Shown: positions 22,262 to 34,351 of the stretch, piece by piece
How positions within the stretch are numbered: the first letter of the stretch is position 1
Layout: the number at the start of each line of letters is the position of its first letter
From: Phycomyces nitens
Taxonomy: Eukaryota; Mucoromycota; Mucoromycetes; Mucorales; Phycomycetaceae
Assembly: GCA_022702545.1 (NCBI GenBank)
Contig: JAHRBC010000004.1
Location: 682,001 to 746,000, forward strand
Direction of reading: 5' to 3'
DNA: 64,000 nucleotides
Position numbers and translations under genes: made by a program
Notes under the pieces: generated by a model
Database searches by the model: none
Seen by the model: the letters and a program-made list of their open reading frames with translations, nothing else
Told to the model about the DNA's origin: nothing

Positions 22262-25200
22262 GATGATTGGATTTGTAATTAAGAGATGTAAGCAAAAAGA
22301 AGTTGGGGTAGGACGCGTTGACAGGGTGGGACAAACGGAGATTAAGTTATATATTTTCTTCGCAACAGTCGGACACTCAATATAAAACTTGCGTTTATTA
22401 AAGTTTATAATTTGCGATTTCGCAAGACCATTTCTGGGTGGATCAATGAAAGAGTTTAACAGTTTTAAAGATATAATATATATATATATATATACTTACG
22501 ATTAAATGAGATTGATGGCAATGTAAAAACCTAGTTAACATGATACTTGCACTTTGAAATCTAATGGCATAGTTTCTAATAAGCACTTTATAGAATAAGA
22601 AGAGAGTATAATGAGAAGGAACATTGTCAATGCAGATAAATCACAACATTTATAGTCCACAAACCAATCTTTTGCTACTCGAACCTCTTTCTCTCTCGTT
22701 TATCTTTTTTTTGTAGTAAAATAAGATAAACTTTGGGTATTTTGCCTATTGGGTTGAACTTGGATCGTTGTCTTTTTTTTTATTAACAAAAAAAAAGAGA
22801 ACAAGACTAAACTTTGTTTTCAGGGTCTCATTAGCTTTGGTGCTTATTGATAAAGAGCAATTGACAATCGGATTTTTTTAAAACTGAAAAAGTGCCATTT
22901 TTTAAAAGTACAATCCACATTGGCCTCGATACAAGTAGATCCTGCTGTGCAACATCTTTGGTTCAATGAGTCTTTTTATCTCCCCTTTTTTTTAAAAAAT
23001 AATAATAATCTGTCTCTAGCCATAATATAATACATATATAATATAATATATACATATATATATATACATCTCGGAAGAGTCTTGCCGTATAAACACATAC
23101 CCTGAGGTGTTTCATTTGAATTTCTGGCAAGATATCCGGTGGTGTGAGTTATATGCAAGCTAAATGTCTGCAAGATCAACTAGATAGGATATTCTTACAG
23201 CCAAACCATAGCATTGATGCACAGGTTGATCCCAGCACTATTGTGGTACCTTTACTTTTTAACATGCTGTTCAGATCTGTTTCTGTAATAGATTTGAAAA
23301 ATATATTGTTTTATTATAATATATTTTAAATGTCTTGTAATTATAGCCATATTCACTAGATACTTTCATTCTAGTTGATATTAATCATATTCAGACTAGA
23401 ATATATTCTTTTTAAAAAATGGTTTTATTGTTGACCCACAAAACTCACTCGGATCTTTTTATTCTTTTTACAAAATAAAGAAAGGTGCCTGGTTTCCTCT
23501 AAAGAATATATTCAGGACAGCTTATTCTATACTTTTAAAAAAAACATCAGTAGGCCTTGAATCATAGTTTATGGAATTTGTCTTGTAATTCTACAACTGT
23601 GAGAAAACAATGTGTAACTTTTGTATTTTCTATTCAAATAATTGGAATGCAGATCAACATCATGGCATAAAAAGACAATTGAGAAATACAAGAATTAGTC
23701 TATTTTATCGTCAATTGGTGCCTATATACACACATAGAGAAACCTAAAATATATGGTTGGAAGTTTTCTACTGCTGACAAACTTCAATTGATTTTAGATT
23801 ATTGAGATGCAAAAAGTCAATAGAAAATCGATAGAAAAATCCAAGTGGACCTCGTTTTCTCAAAATTGAAGAATGTCTTGCCATGTATGCATGGCACTCA
23901 CTAGATCGACAAAAAGAGGCATATTGTGCAGCAATCGGAACACATTAAAGACAAGGCACGTAGCTTGATGCCCAGAGGTTCAGGCACATTAATAATCGTA
24001 TTACATTATGAAATATTTACAACTATTAAAAATAAAATAAAATAAAATAAAATAAAATAAAAAGAAATTAATCTGTAAAACACTAGTACAACCACCAAAT
24101 GGTGCTTCTCCAATACAAAACCGAATGGCCTTATAATCAGCCGTCCCGCACTCGTTCTCTTGGTCTGTACACTTTATCTAATTAACAAAGACCAAATGGC
24201 AACTATTCCGGATTTCTTATATGATGGTCAAGCAACCATAAAATCCGAATATTTATATTTCTTAAACGCAATTTATGGCGGACTGCGAATTGGAGTTTTT
24301 GTTTTTGTGATTAATGTTGTGCGCAAGGTGGCACTAATTGCTAATTATGGAAAATATACAAAGCAAAAATAATCTATAAAAAGAAACTAGGCATATTTTT
24401 ATAAAAGAGTTCATTTCTCCTATTGGATATCAGAGAGCAAGATCGGAGCTGGTTATTTTTATTTATTTATATTATATGATCAAGACAATTTTATAATCAT
24501 CTTTATACATCTAATCTCTCTGTATCTTGGACGTTCCCCTCGCCCCTTGCCTCTCTCCTCCTTTGGCTTTGGCTTTGGATTGCACGTTCTTAACAGAAAG
24601 ATATGAGTAGTCGGGTAGACACTAAAAATAAATAAACATAAAGGGATTTGTTGGTTTTTAATACCCATAACCCTCGATTGACAAGGCCAATATAAATTTG
24701 CAGACATGAAAGTGTCAAAGATCAAATGGGAAATCTTCTTTTCTTCTTTTCTTTCTTGGTGAAACATCGAGTGTCAATATTTTGACACTGAATCGGGTGC
24801 TTCCACCATATTAGACGCGTGATATGCATTTTGTGCTTCATTGTGGCCAATATGTCCTGGCTAATAATATCATTTCAAATGTTAAAGATGTGCACTTGCA
24901 AAGCACTTTTTTATTTATTATTAAAACAGGGATTCTTGGGCGAGTAGTCGGTATCGATTGACCAACAGAACTTCTTTAGCTGATATTGTGTGTTGTAAAT
25001 GTCATGTTTGATTTGAGAAGATTTATCTAGTGACACAATGTAAAGTTTTCGACCCACTTGTGAATTAGAAACAGGTTTTTTTTTCTCTTTTGCCCTTACA
25101 TACACTGTATACAATTATCATAATTATTTTACCTTTTTATTTTTTAAATGACAACAAGGGGAAGAGAGAGAAAAAGGGGGGGTCGGCCCACTGACACACT

Positions 25201-25281
25201 GATAAAATAAAATATAAACCTTTCAGAATACTCCAATCCTTATTCCCACATCTTTCTTACCTCTACTTTACATCTTTGGTT
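22262..25281. other. AT-rich intergenic DNA between PPCS and beta-tubulin
   Basis: No gene supported. It contains TA runs (about 22478-22494 and 23037-23068), a pentanucleotide (AAATA)n tract at about 24028-24063, and short frames (for example 23144-23329 plus, and 24911-25114 minus, which lacks an ATG start) without motifs. The last 150 bases are the beta-tubulin promoter: a G-rich run near 25176-25186, a TATA-like AATATAAAC at about 25209-25217 and a pyrimidine-rich leader up to the ATG. Confidence 0.55.
24028..24063. repeat. (AAATA)n microsatellite
   Basis: About seven copies of the pentamer AAATA in perfect register. Confidence 0.9.
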
Positions 25282-26895
25282 ATGAGAGAAATCATTCACG
25301 TACAGGCCGGTAAGTCTTGGTGTTTCTCAATCAATCCTCTGTACTCACCTCACTTCATTTTACTTTACTTCACCTTCAAAAGGTCAATGCGGCAACCAAG
25401 TAAGTCTAGACCTCAAAAACAGCCTACTTCTGGATGCTTACCTTTGACTGCCATCTTTCTCTCTTAGATTGGACAAAAGTTCTGGGAGACCATCAGTCAA
25501 GAGCACGGAATTGATCCGAGTGGTGCTTATGTAGGCGACAATGATTTGCAGCTGGAGAGAATAAACGTCTATTACAATGAAGGCTCTACTGGAAAATACG
25601 TCCCTCGGTATGTATATATATATATATATATATATAAATGCACACATTATTAACAACCGTTTCAGCTCTGTACTCGTAGATCTCGAGCCTGCAACCATGG
25701 AGGTCATTCGTGCCAGCAAATATGGAAGACTATTCCGTCCAGACAACTTTATCTATGGGCAGTCGGGTGCCGGAAACTCATGGGCCAGAGGCTTCTACAC
25801 CGAAGGAGCCGAACTAGTCGAGTCCGTCCTTGACGTGATTCGCAAGGAAGCCGAGAACACTGACTGTCTTCAAGGATTCCAGCTCTGTCACTCTCTTGGA
25901 GGCGGTACTGGCTCTGGACTTGGTTCTCTGTTGTTGTCCAAGATCCGTGAAGAATATCCTGACCGTATGCTCTGCACCTACTCTGTCGTACCTTCTCCAA
26001 AGGTGTCCGACACTGTGGTAGAGCCATACAACGCCGTCCTTTCTGTCCATCAGCTGGTCGAGAATTGTGACGCCACCTTTTGTATCGACAACGAAGCTCT
26101 TTACGACATTTGTTTCCGCACCCTTAAACTTGTCAGCCCTGGCTATGAAGAACTCAACCAGCTCGTTTCGGCTGTCATGTCTGGCGTGTCTACCAGTCTG
26201 CGTTTCCCAGGTCAATTAAACGCTGATTTGCGCAAGCTGTTTGTCAACATGGTACCATTCCCACGTCTCCACTTCTTCATGGTTGGATTTGCCCCCTTGA
26301 CTGCGTTTGCATCCCAGCAGTACCGTAATCTCAGTGTGCCCGAATTGACTGCCCAGATGTTCGATGCTCGCAACATGATGGCTGCATCAGACCCCCGTCA
26401 CGGTCGTTACTTGACAGTGTCTACCATCTTCCGTGGCCGATTGTCGACAAAGGAGGTCGAGAACCAGATGTTGGCTGTCCAGCAAAAGAACTCTTCCTAC
26501 TTTGTCGAATGGATTCCTAGCAGTGTCAAAACAACCTTGTGCGACATTCCTCCAGTTGGCCTCAAGATGTCTGGCACTTTTATCGGAAACAGCACTGCGA
26601 TTCAGGAGCTCTTTAAGCGTGTGAACGAACAATTTACGCTCATGTTTAGACGCAAGGCATTCATGCATTGGTACACGAGCGAGGGCATGGATGAGATGGA
26701 GTTTACAGAAGCTGAGTCCAATATGCACGACTTGGTGTCAGAGTAAGCACAACAAGAAACGATTGAGCGCCTTTTACTTATCAAGAATCTTATAATCTTA
26801 GATACCAGCAATACCAAGAAGCTACTGTAGAAGAAGGCATGGGAGAAGAGGACGAGGATTATCTTGAAGAAGACCAGATTCTCGAGGAGGAGTAA
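25282..26895 (+). CDS. Beta-tubulin (5 exons)
   Basis: Structural GTPase of microtubules. Exons: 25282-25309, 25383-25399 (17 nt), 25468-25607, 25666-26742, 26802-26895; 451 residues, normal for the family. Visible: N-terminal MREI (the tubulin mRNA autoregulation tetrapeptide), QAGQCGNQIG, the GTP signature GGGTGSGLG at residues 140-148, and the acidic tail with [16 protein letters not shown]. Residue counting puts Tyr at 167 and Ala at 198, where most fungal beta-tubulins have Phe and Glu; Phe200 is kept. Those two positions are classical benzimidazole-resistance sites, so this protein is likely insensitive. Early clustered introns at the 5' end are typical of fungal beta-tubulin genes. Mucorales often carry several paralogues, and this looks like one of the more divergent (FIGNS region intact, but [11 protein letters not shown] instead of PPRGLKMSATF). 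Codon use is biased, suggesting good expression. Confidence 0.96.
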
Positions 26896-27577
26896 ATATA
26901 TACATATACACACATACACACAAAAATATCACATACACACGAGCATAAGAATATAATACCGTATATATCCTTTCCAGTCCATCGGAACAATTACATCAAT
27001 ATTTTACTTTTTTTTTATATATCTTTTTATCATATACAAATATATGTATACATATATATATATATGTATACCTTGCTCTTCAAACTCATAATAAATCAGT
27101 ATTATTTACAAAAGCAATAATATATAGATATATAGATATATATAAAGTCAATCTTGAAGTCTTTATTTTTTCTTTCTGTCTTTAAGATTTGCTTGCATGC
27201 ATTTGCAGAATACATGTAGGAGAGAAAATGCAACAAATAGAAGCGGCTCCCTTTTTTGTTTGAGATTGGAACGTGCTCACTCACTGCATTGCATTAAAAA
27301 AGAAGAAGAAGAATAAGAATAAGAATATAAATATAATATTTATTTAGAGGTTTGATATAGCACAGATAATAGAAAGAATAGTTATATAACGAAGAAAGAT
27401 ATGTATAAATGTATAAACAAGTGCAGACAAACTAAAGGATCTCTTTTCTGTTTGTGTATGTGCGTGTGTGTTTATATAGCGCTTACAATATAATAATAGT
27501 AATTATGTTAACAATAAAGTGTAAAGTAAAAATAGAGGGAAAGAAAAAAGTAATGAGTAGATGAAGATATATAGACA
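26896..27577. other. Intergenic region, convergent 3' ends
   Basis: AT-rich spacer between beta-tubulin (plus) and the sugar transporter (minus), with TA/CATA runs near 27045-27068 and 27119-27144. No gene or RNA recognised. Confidence 0.6.
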
Positions 27578-29406
27578 TTAGGCCTCAGTGGAACCCCCGG
27601 GATTTCCAGACGATACACCTGGAACGGGTGCTCGGTGGACACTTTCCTGGACACGCTCCATAAGAGCAGCATCCTGAGAGGCAGATTTGCCACCAAAGAT
27701 ATTGTCCATCTCTTCAAGAGTCAGACCCTTGGTCTCGGGAATAAAGAACCAGGTAAAGAAGAACGAGAGGACACAAAAGACGGCCAAGAATACATAGGTA
27801 CCATAGCGGATACCATTAAGCATAGGAGGAGTAATCATGCCCATGATAAAGTTGCACATCCAGTTGGCAGAGGTAGAAACACTCATGGCCTTTGCACGAG
27901 CACGGAGAGGGAAGATCTCAGAGGGAATGACCCAGCCAATGGGTCCCCATGAGTAGGCAAAGTTGGCAATAAAGATGTATACAAACACAACAGCAACCCA
28001 ACCCTCGGCAGTGTGGTTCGGCCAGTCATCTTGGTAGAGACCAGTGAGAATGGCAACGATGATCATACTGATAGAAAGACCAACAGAGGCAGTCATAAGC
28101 ATCTTCTTACGGCCAACCATGTCAAGGAAGAGGACGGTTGGGATTGTCATGAGGAAGTTGATGATACCGACTACACCGGTGGCAAGAAGAGAGACTGAGC
28201 TTCCGGTGAGACCAACAGACTGGAAGATCTTGGGTGCATAGTAGATGAGAGCATTGATACCAACAAATTGCTGGAAGAACTGGATGGCACACGCAATAAA
28301 GAGACGATTGAGCATGCCCTTGCGGAAGAGTTCGACATATCCCATCAAAAAGATCTTTATGCGGCCAGATCTTCCGGAATCGATCCATTCAGGGTAGGTC
28401 TGGCGCTCGACTTCGTTATCAAACTCAACTGTAACCTTGATATCGCGCCATTCTTCAATAACATACGGATGGCTCATAGGAAGGCGACGGAGCTTTGCCA
28501 AAACATGGAGAGATTCTTCTTCGCGCCCGACGCTCATCAACCAGCGAGGAGAGTGGGGGAAAAAGAGGATACCTAGACCAAGTACGAGACCAATGGCTAA
28601 CTGGAGACAGAGAGGGATTCGCCATTGTGCTTCTGTAGAGAGATTTGCGGTACCGTAATCAATCCAGAATGAGATGAGGATACCAAACGTAACGGCAAAC
28701 TGCTGGAGAGACACAAGAGAGCCACGGATTTCTGGAGGAGCAATTTCGGATTGGTAGAGAGGGACCAGCATACTGAGACCACCGACAGACAGACCAGTGA
28801 CAAAACGGCCACCCATAAGATAGCTAAGGTTTTGGGCAGCGCCTTGCTATATGAAACAAATTCTAGGGTTAGATAACCAGTCTTTGGGTTCAATTAGGGT
28901 CTACTTACCAAAGCACTCCCGAGTAGAAAGACGGCAGAAAAGAGAACGATGGAGAACTTGCGACCGATGCGATCAGCAAAGTAACCGACCATCCAGGCAC
29001 CCACCCAGCATCCCAGTTCGAGAATAGAGACAACAAAACCATTCTCGGTAGGATTCATTGGGAAACGAAGTTTGAAGGTCTATGGAGAATGAGTGAGCTT
29101 GGGATACCTTTTGTGAAATCATACTAATTACCTCCATCTCCTGAACACCAGAAATAACACCTTGGTCATCTTTTGATTGAAAAATAAAGATGTGTGAATA
29201 TACTAGATGGTTTTGAAAATTAAATACTTACAACCAAACAGTACACCTCCAAGAGAAGCAAAGATGGCAGTGGCAAGTACGTATGGATTTGCTATTAAAC
29301 CCTTGATTCCTGAAGCACCCTTTTCACGAGAGGGGATTACTCTGGTCGTGAAGCTTTCCGTATCAGACGTAAAGCCTTTTGTCTTTTCTTGCGAGCTGTC
29401 CTGCAT
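27578..29406 (-). CDS. MFS hexose transporter (4 exons)
   Basis: Plasma-membrane sugar uptake protein of the major facilitator superfamily, sugar porter family. Exons in minus order: 29406-29232, 29169-29132 (38 nt), 29079-28909, 28846-27578; 550 residues with the 12 membrane spans expected. Motifs in order: LFGYDQGVISG (end of span 1, made by splicing), DRIGRK, GGRFVTGLSVGGLS, PPEIRGSLVSLQQF, FFPHSPRWLM, QQFVGINALIYYAPKIF, DMVGRKK, WGPIGWVIPSEIFPLRARAK and PETKGLTLEEMDNIFGG. These are the standard signatures of fungal hexose transporters; glucose or another monosaccharide is likely, but the exact substrate cannot be read from sequence. The start is the first ATG; an upstream in-frame TTG is not used. 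A TATA-like box lies about 90 bp upstream. Confidence 0.93.
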
Positions 29407-29496
29407 TTGATCCTTCCTTGTAGAGTAGGGCAAGAGGGGTTAAAAAAAGATTAAATGGGGGATGAGGTGGAAGAAACAAGGCTAATAAACCAGCTC

Positions 29497-29505
29497 CTTA
29501 TATAC
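29497..29505 (-). promoter_or_regulatory. TATA-like box of hexose transporter
   Basis: On the minus strand TATATAAGG lies about 90 bp 5' of the transporter ATG, a normal distance for a fungal TATA element plus leader. Position and sequence only; not tested. Confidence 0.4.
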
Positions 29506-29923
29506 TAGTAGCCAATTATTATTACGATGATGATTATTTTCCTTGCCGCCACATCTCCTTGACTCTAGAGCTTTAGATAAGCAATGGCATCCAATCCTTG
29601 GTGGTTTAGTAAAATAAAAATAAAACATTGCCGCGGATTGTACGGGACATGAAATACACCCAAAACTCTCTGGATAACTTCTTTTTGGCATAGTCCCAGG
29701 TAAATATACATATATATATATATACATATAAAAAATAATAGCCCACTGCTGGCCAAGGGACCAACCAGTTGGAACACTCTATAAAAGAACATTGTTCATT
29801 TACTGCCCGAAACTATTAGTAAACTGTTGGGTTCCACTAGAGTAATGTGGGGTTGCCAAGAACATGTTAAATCTGTTCTTCTCAACCATAGCTGTTGAGC
29901 TGTCAAGGCGTAATTCGCTTTCT

Positions 29924-30208
29924 TTAAGCTAAACAAGGGCCAATTTTATCGATTGTCTGACAGTAGGCCTTCAACCATGTACAAACATGGCAAACCATGG
30001 AATCAGACTGAACACAGCGGTAAAAATATGTCACTTTCTTCCTGTGGCTACCACTTATCCTCTCCTTTGTATACTTATCAACCATTACCCAATTTTTTTT
30101 CGGGTGCTCATCTCTATTGACCTGGCCATCTATCATTAATAAGTTTGGTCTTTTTTCAACAAGATCTTTTTTCATGAAATAGCCCGGTTGGTACTCGTTT
30201 CCCCACAT
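29924..30208 (-). CDS. Hypothetical ORF, possible FLYWCH-like fragment
   Basis: A 94-codon frame with a true ATG. Its middle reads VMVDKYTKER...RKKVTYFYRC...MVCHVCTWLK, loosely like a FLYWCH/WRKY-GCM1-type zinc motif (hydrophobic-VD-Y, then YxRC and paired Cys) found at the N-terminus of some Mutator-like transposases. No further transposase part was found, and a second small frame upstream on the same strand (30613-30798) shows no motif. It may be a relic of a mobile element or a chance frame. Confidence 0.25.
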   Translation of the reverse strand: MWGNEYQPGYFMKKDLVEKRPNLLMIDGQVNRDEHPKKNWVMVDKYTKERISGSHRKKVTYFYRCVQSDSMVCHVCTWLKAYCQTIDKIGPCLA

Positions 30209-31684
30209 ACCCCGCGTTCTCCCAGGTAACCCTCGTTGGTGTAACAGCTGGGTGAAAAGGAATAAACCGTATGAGATGGAATATTCAGCACATTCGTTTA
30301 TATATCTTACTACTTTTGGGTTTTATCCCGTCGGTATACAGCAGAAATCTTGATCTCTCACACTTGCTTACTATCACAGGAGACCATAATAGTCAACAAG
30401 CGGGTAAATCTTATATTCCCGTCTTGAATACAAATATAGGCAAATGATATAATCATCAATCTGGCCATCTGTAGTGTTAAACAATACACCTTTTAACATT
30501 ATAGTTTTAAATCAATCTTACTGACAAGCCAATATCAAGGGAGTAAAGCAAAAATAAAAATATTTAATAAACCGTACTTGCATGCCTTGCTTTCAAATGG
30601 CGCTTACATAGTTTAAAGATGTATATGTAGAGTAACATATGACTTGTTCCACACATGGATTTTAGACGTCAGATCGAATCTGTAGGCGAAAGTGTCTTTG
30701 AACATCCGAGGATCAGGACAATGGGTCTTGGTATTTTGAAAATATGACGCACTTTTGGCCGCTTCCTGTCTTACAAGGAGGACAAGTAAAGAGGCCATTA
30801 CGTTTAATGAACAGGATATCTATCGCAGGTTAGTCGGTAGGGTTCCATGATCTGACATGAAAGATATTATATAATCATCAGTCAGGGTTAGGGTGTTCTA
30901 GAAAGATATACACCTTTATAATGCTTGGAATTGCCTACAGACACCATCAACATGGCAAATTGAATCAATCAAATATCTGGCCATCAGACTGCAGACCTTT
31001 CAAGCCATTGATACGATACTTTTCTTAATTCCACCAGCACCTAAAAATCTGGGAATACATATATAGATTAATACGTTAGTAATTAGAATTGTAATACAAA
31101 AATGACCCTTATTTTCATTCGCAAATATTATATATATATATAAAAAGACTAATCGATTACATTATACCTTTAGCAAAACGATGGCGCAAATAAAATAAAA
31201 TAAAAAAGCGGAGTTATGAGATTCATCAGGGACCCGGGCCAAAGCTGATCGATACAGTACAAGTGCTTCTGGTTCGGATCGCACAATCTTACCGGAATCA
31301 ATAGTGTCCGGGTATCCCACAGATCAAATAAACAGGCATGTCAAATTGTATGTAGTATCATCTTGATTGCAGAACACCAGAGACCGGATAAATAGAATAA
31401 AGAAAAAAAAACAATTTAAGCATCTGTTCCGCAACAACTGCTTTACCTTTACTTTTATTGAAACTTATCCAACCATTTATTAAAGAGGAAGAACATAATA
31501 AATCTCAATTCGTTCCCAATTCCACCTACCGATAAACATTATATCCAGGGACACATTTGATATTCATCAATTCAAGGGTCTGCTTACATCTGAAACTGCC
31601 TTATAATTAAAAAAGAACTTATATTTTGGCTTTATTACTTTGGGACCTTCATAACTCAGTCTCCAAAGTGGGACTATGCCTTTA
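30209..31684. other. Intergenic region, no gene supported
   Basis: AT-rich with a short less AT-rich patch near 31200-31330. The largest frame (30613-30798, minus, 61 codons) has no motif. A small TA run lies at about 31130-31142. Nothing else seen. Confidence 0.5.
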
Positions 31685-33553
31685 TTACAAGGCGGCCTTT
31701 GCATCGTGGTCATATATAACCTCATCTATTTCATATCTGCCAACATATCTACAGCGCAATAAGACGTACCCGCGCGAAAGATCATCCTTCCATGATTGTT
31801 TATCCATAAACCCATTGAAACATCGGCTCTTTGCAGGCTCACAAATACGTTCATTGGGCACAATTGTCTTGAAATAGTTTTGAGCAAAATCAACTTGCTG
31901 TTTGTTGAGAATTCGTACTTCAGAATACAGTCTTCTGTTTACTCTTCGCAGGCAATGTTGGAACCACATCTGGTTGGCATAATTGTCCTGGAATATCAAA
32001 GGTGTGTCCAATACTGGGCTGGCCTCATCAGGATCTGGAACCGATTGTGTACGTTCAACGACAAGGAGGTGGATATTGGTATTTGACTTTGGACCGCTTA
32101 AATCCTCAATTTCACCATCTAGTACTCGGAAAACAACATTGCACAGCTTCAATACCTTGAAATGTGTAAAGGACATATCCAATAAAACGCTTGTTGCTTC
32201 GCTGTACCCAGGAGCCGTAATCCTTGCAACATGCAATCCCATTTCACACAATTGGTCGCAACGGAATGATATATAGTTCAATACAATTGGATCAATATCC
32301 GAGTCCCAGATTTCAATCTTTTCCAAGCCGTGTTTTTCTGATGTGGTGCTGGCAGCCGGGCTTAATGTAATACGATTGCCTTTGAGTTTGATCTTTTTGA
32401 GAGAAATACAGTTTTTCAAGATCATGTCGGTTTCCACTACAAGCTTTGGGATCTCTAGTGTCAGATCAACCAGACAAGGGCAGTAGTCAAGCTTTAGTGG
32501 AAATGCATCTTTTATCCTGCCAGGTAATCTGACTTTGATGAATAGTTTCTGTAGGGTCTTTGAAGAGAGAATAAATTCATTATCCACATTATCCACATTT
32601 TCCGATTGAAATTGGATTCTCAACACGTTTAGACGGTAGTCTAGCGACTGGAGTGGTTCCAGAAATGGGCCGAATACTCGCCAGAATACATGATAGAGGT
32701 GAAGATATACTGTGTTATGGGATACCGTGGCCACCCGTAGACTGGGAAAGCTGTATTTTATCTCATCTAGGCCTTCTGGGACTTGTAATGAAGATTCAAA
32801 TACTGGACCTATGCCAAAGGTCAATTCATACGTGTGGACATTTGGATACTTTGAGGCATAATAAAGCAGCCACCCGACGCTGAAATTGGCGCAATATAAC
32901 ACTGCTCGAGTCAGTTTCTTTGCCGCAATGACAGATAGAACCTCTTGAGTATCTTCAAGAGGCACATTCTCGAATATGAAATATAGATCCAAGGTTTCGA
33001 GATGTGGCAACAGAGCATGTACCCGTTCCAAATCCCTCCATGAGTAAACAGTCTTACACATATATGCCCCGGATGTAACATGTAGATGTCTAAGATGAGG
33101 CAGACAGGCCAATATTCGGTAAAAGCCATCTTTCTGGTCACCATTATTTACATGGGGTAGAGATATACAGAGGTCTACCAAATTAGCCCACAGATTCCAA
33201 CCTGGAGTGTCTCCAAAGACATTGTCAAAGAGACCATTACGAAGCACTCGGAGATGCCTTATCTGTTGAAAGCATTGTTGTAGGCAATAAAGTTGATCGT
33301 CTTTAACGTCAGCCAATTGCTGAATATTAATAGTCTGTACACGATCTCCATGCGTCTGGAATACATTTGGTTCATCATGAGAAATGTTGCAGATTTTCTT
33401 CAAAGTGCGTTTGTTGATATTCATAGTAGTCCATAGGGAGTTCTGGAAGGGTGCTGACCATAGTTTACAGACTGTTGTGCAAGAGATCTTATCTTTAGTG
33501 GGGAGATATGAGGCAACGATACCAAGGATTTCAAAAGGTAACCTAGACGACAT
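31685..33553 (-). CDS. F-box protein, dispersed fifth copy
   Basis: Intron-less member of the same family as the array at 8.7-16.7 kb, on the opposite strand. The ATG at 33553 gives MSSRLPFEILGIVASYL, 622 residues, matching the paralogue starts; an in-frame ATG at 33625 would add 24 residues and cannot be excluded. F-box: LPFEIL, CTTVCKLW, LWTTMNI. Family blocks: GWNLWANLVDLCISLP, YSWRDLERVHALLPHLETL, LDYCPCLVDLTLEI, VLLDMSFTHFKVLKL, MWFQHCLRR and SWKDDLSRGYVLLRCRYV, close to the stop. Probable SCF substrate receptor of unknown target. The C-terminal end is closest to copy 2 (both continue with I-(F/Y)-DH after the module). Confidence 0.88.
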   Translation of the reverse strand: MSSRLPFEILGIVASYLPTKDKISCTTVCKLWSAPFQNSLWTTMNINKRTLKKICNISHDEPNVFQTHGDRVQTINIQQLADVKDDQLYCLQQCFQQIRHLRVLRNGLFDNVFGDTPGWNLWANLVDLCISLPHVNNGDQKDGFYRILACLPHLRHLHVTSGAYMCKTVYSWRDLERVHALLPHLETLDLYFIFENVPLEDTQEVLSVIAAKKLTRAVLYCANFSVGWLLYYASKYPNVHTYELTFGIGPVFESSLQVPEGLDEIKYSFPSLRVATVSHNTVYLHLYHVFWRVFGPFLEPLQSLDYRLNVLRIQFQSENVDNVDNEFILSSKTLQKLFIKVRLPGRIKDAFPLKLDYCPCLVDLTLEIPKLVVETDMILKNCISLKKIKLKGNRITLSPAASTTSEKHGLEKIEIWDSDIDPIVLNYISFRCDQLCEMGLHVARITAPGYSEATSVLLDMSFTHFKVLKLCNVVFRVLDGEIEDLSGPKSNTNIHLLVVERTQSVPDPDEASPVLDTPLIFQDNYANQMWFQHCLRRVNRRLYSEVRILNKQQVDFAQNYFKTIVPNERICEPAKSRCFNGFMDKQSWKDDLSRGYVLLRCRYVGRYEIDEVIYDHDAKAAL

Positions 33554-34351
33554 AATAACAAGCTTAGTTGGGCTGGACTCTATGGAATCAAAGCTCCCAA
33601 AACATGTATGCCCTGCCTTGGACATGAAACCTAAAACCTATACACGTGAGTTTGAGAGGACTCTCTATCTTGAGAAATAGGGAGGCAAGGCTTGAGAGAT
33701 CAATGTCTTTAGACTTATAATTGTAAAGCACCGTGTTATTCAATGGAATTGAACAAGGTTGTCTTTTTCTTTTCTTTTGCTATAGCCTTGTATTAGAATA
33801 ATAAAACCACGTTTATAAAATGCTTGGAACCAAAAAGAAAAAGAGAAAAAAAGACACGCTAAATCATTCAGGTTGGACTCTTTGGTCAATCAAGGCAGGG
33901 GTTGTCTTATTGATACTAATGGAGGGTATTGAAGGAGTCAATGGCAATGAATTCGAGTAGGCACTGGATAATTTGCAAAACACTCTAGACAACCTCTTTT
34001 TTTCAAATTCAACCTGTCCATGGAGTAGGCCTTTAAGGATCATGATATGGTGGGTATAGTAAAATACCAACTTTTTACACATTTCCATAGAGACTTTACA
34101 GAAATGAAGCTCTGAAACTTGTATAAACAAATTGGGCGATAGCCAAAAAATGGCTATATGGTTTCTAAAATTGGTTAAATAGAAAGATGCAGCTTGGAAA
34201 GAGATATTAAGAGGCATCGAAACAGAGAGTGATAATTATTTAGCCACAGAAGGTTAAACAACCGCAATAGTGCCTATCAAAAGAGTAATATAGAACCACT
34301 TTCAACCTAGTCTTTATCCTTTTCTTCAACTGGACCTTGCATATACATACA
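33554..34351. other. Spacer between F-box copy 5 and Tc1 remnant
   Basis: Contains the divergent upstream region of the F-box gene. A 117-codon frame on the minus strand (33864-34217, true ATG) has no recognisable domain. It could be a small hypothetical gene, but composition and lack of motif make chance likely. Confidence 0.35.

Noticed and set aside
24911..25114. 67-codon frame on the minus strand upstream of beta-tubulin
   Set aside because: It starts at TTG, not ATG, and has no motif or obvious upstream exon.
30885..30900. GGTTAGGGTG near 30.9 kb as a telomere-like repeat
   Set aside because: Only about one and a half TTAGGG units; no array.
33864..34217. 117-codon minus-strand frame between F-box copy 5 and the Tc1 relic
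   Set aside because: True ATG but no domain and unremarkable composition; not enough to call a gene.
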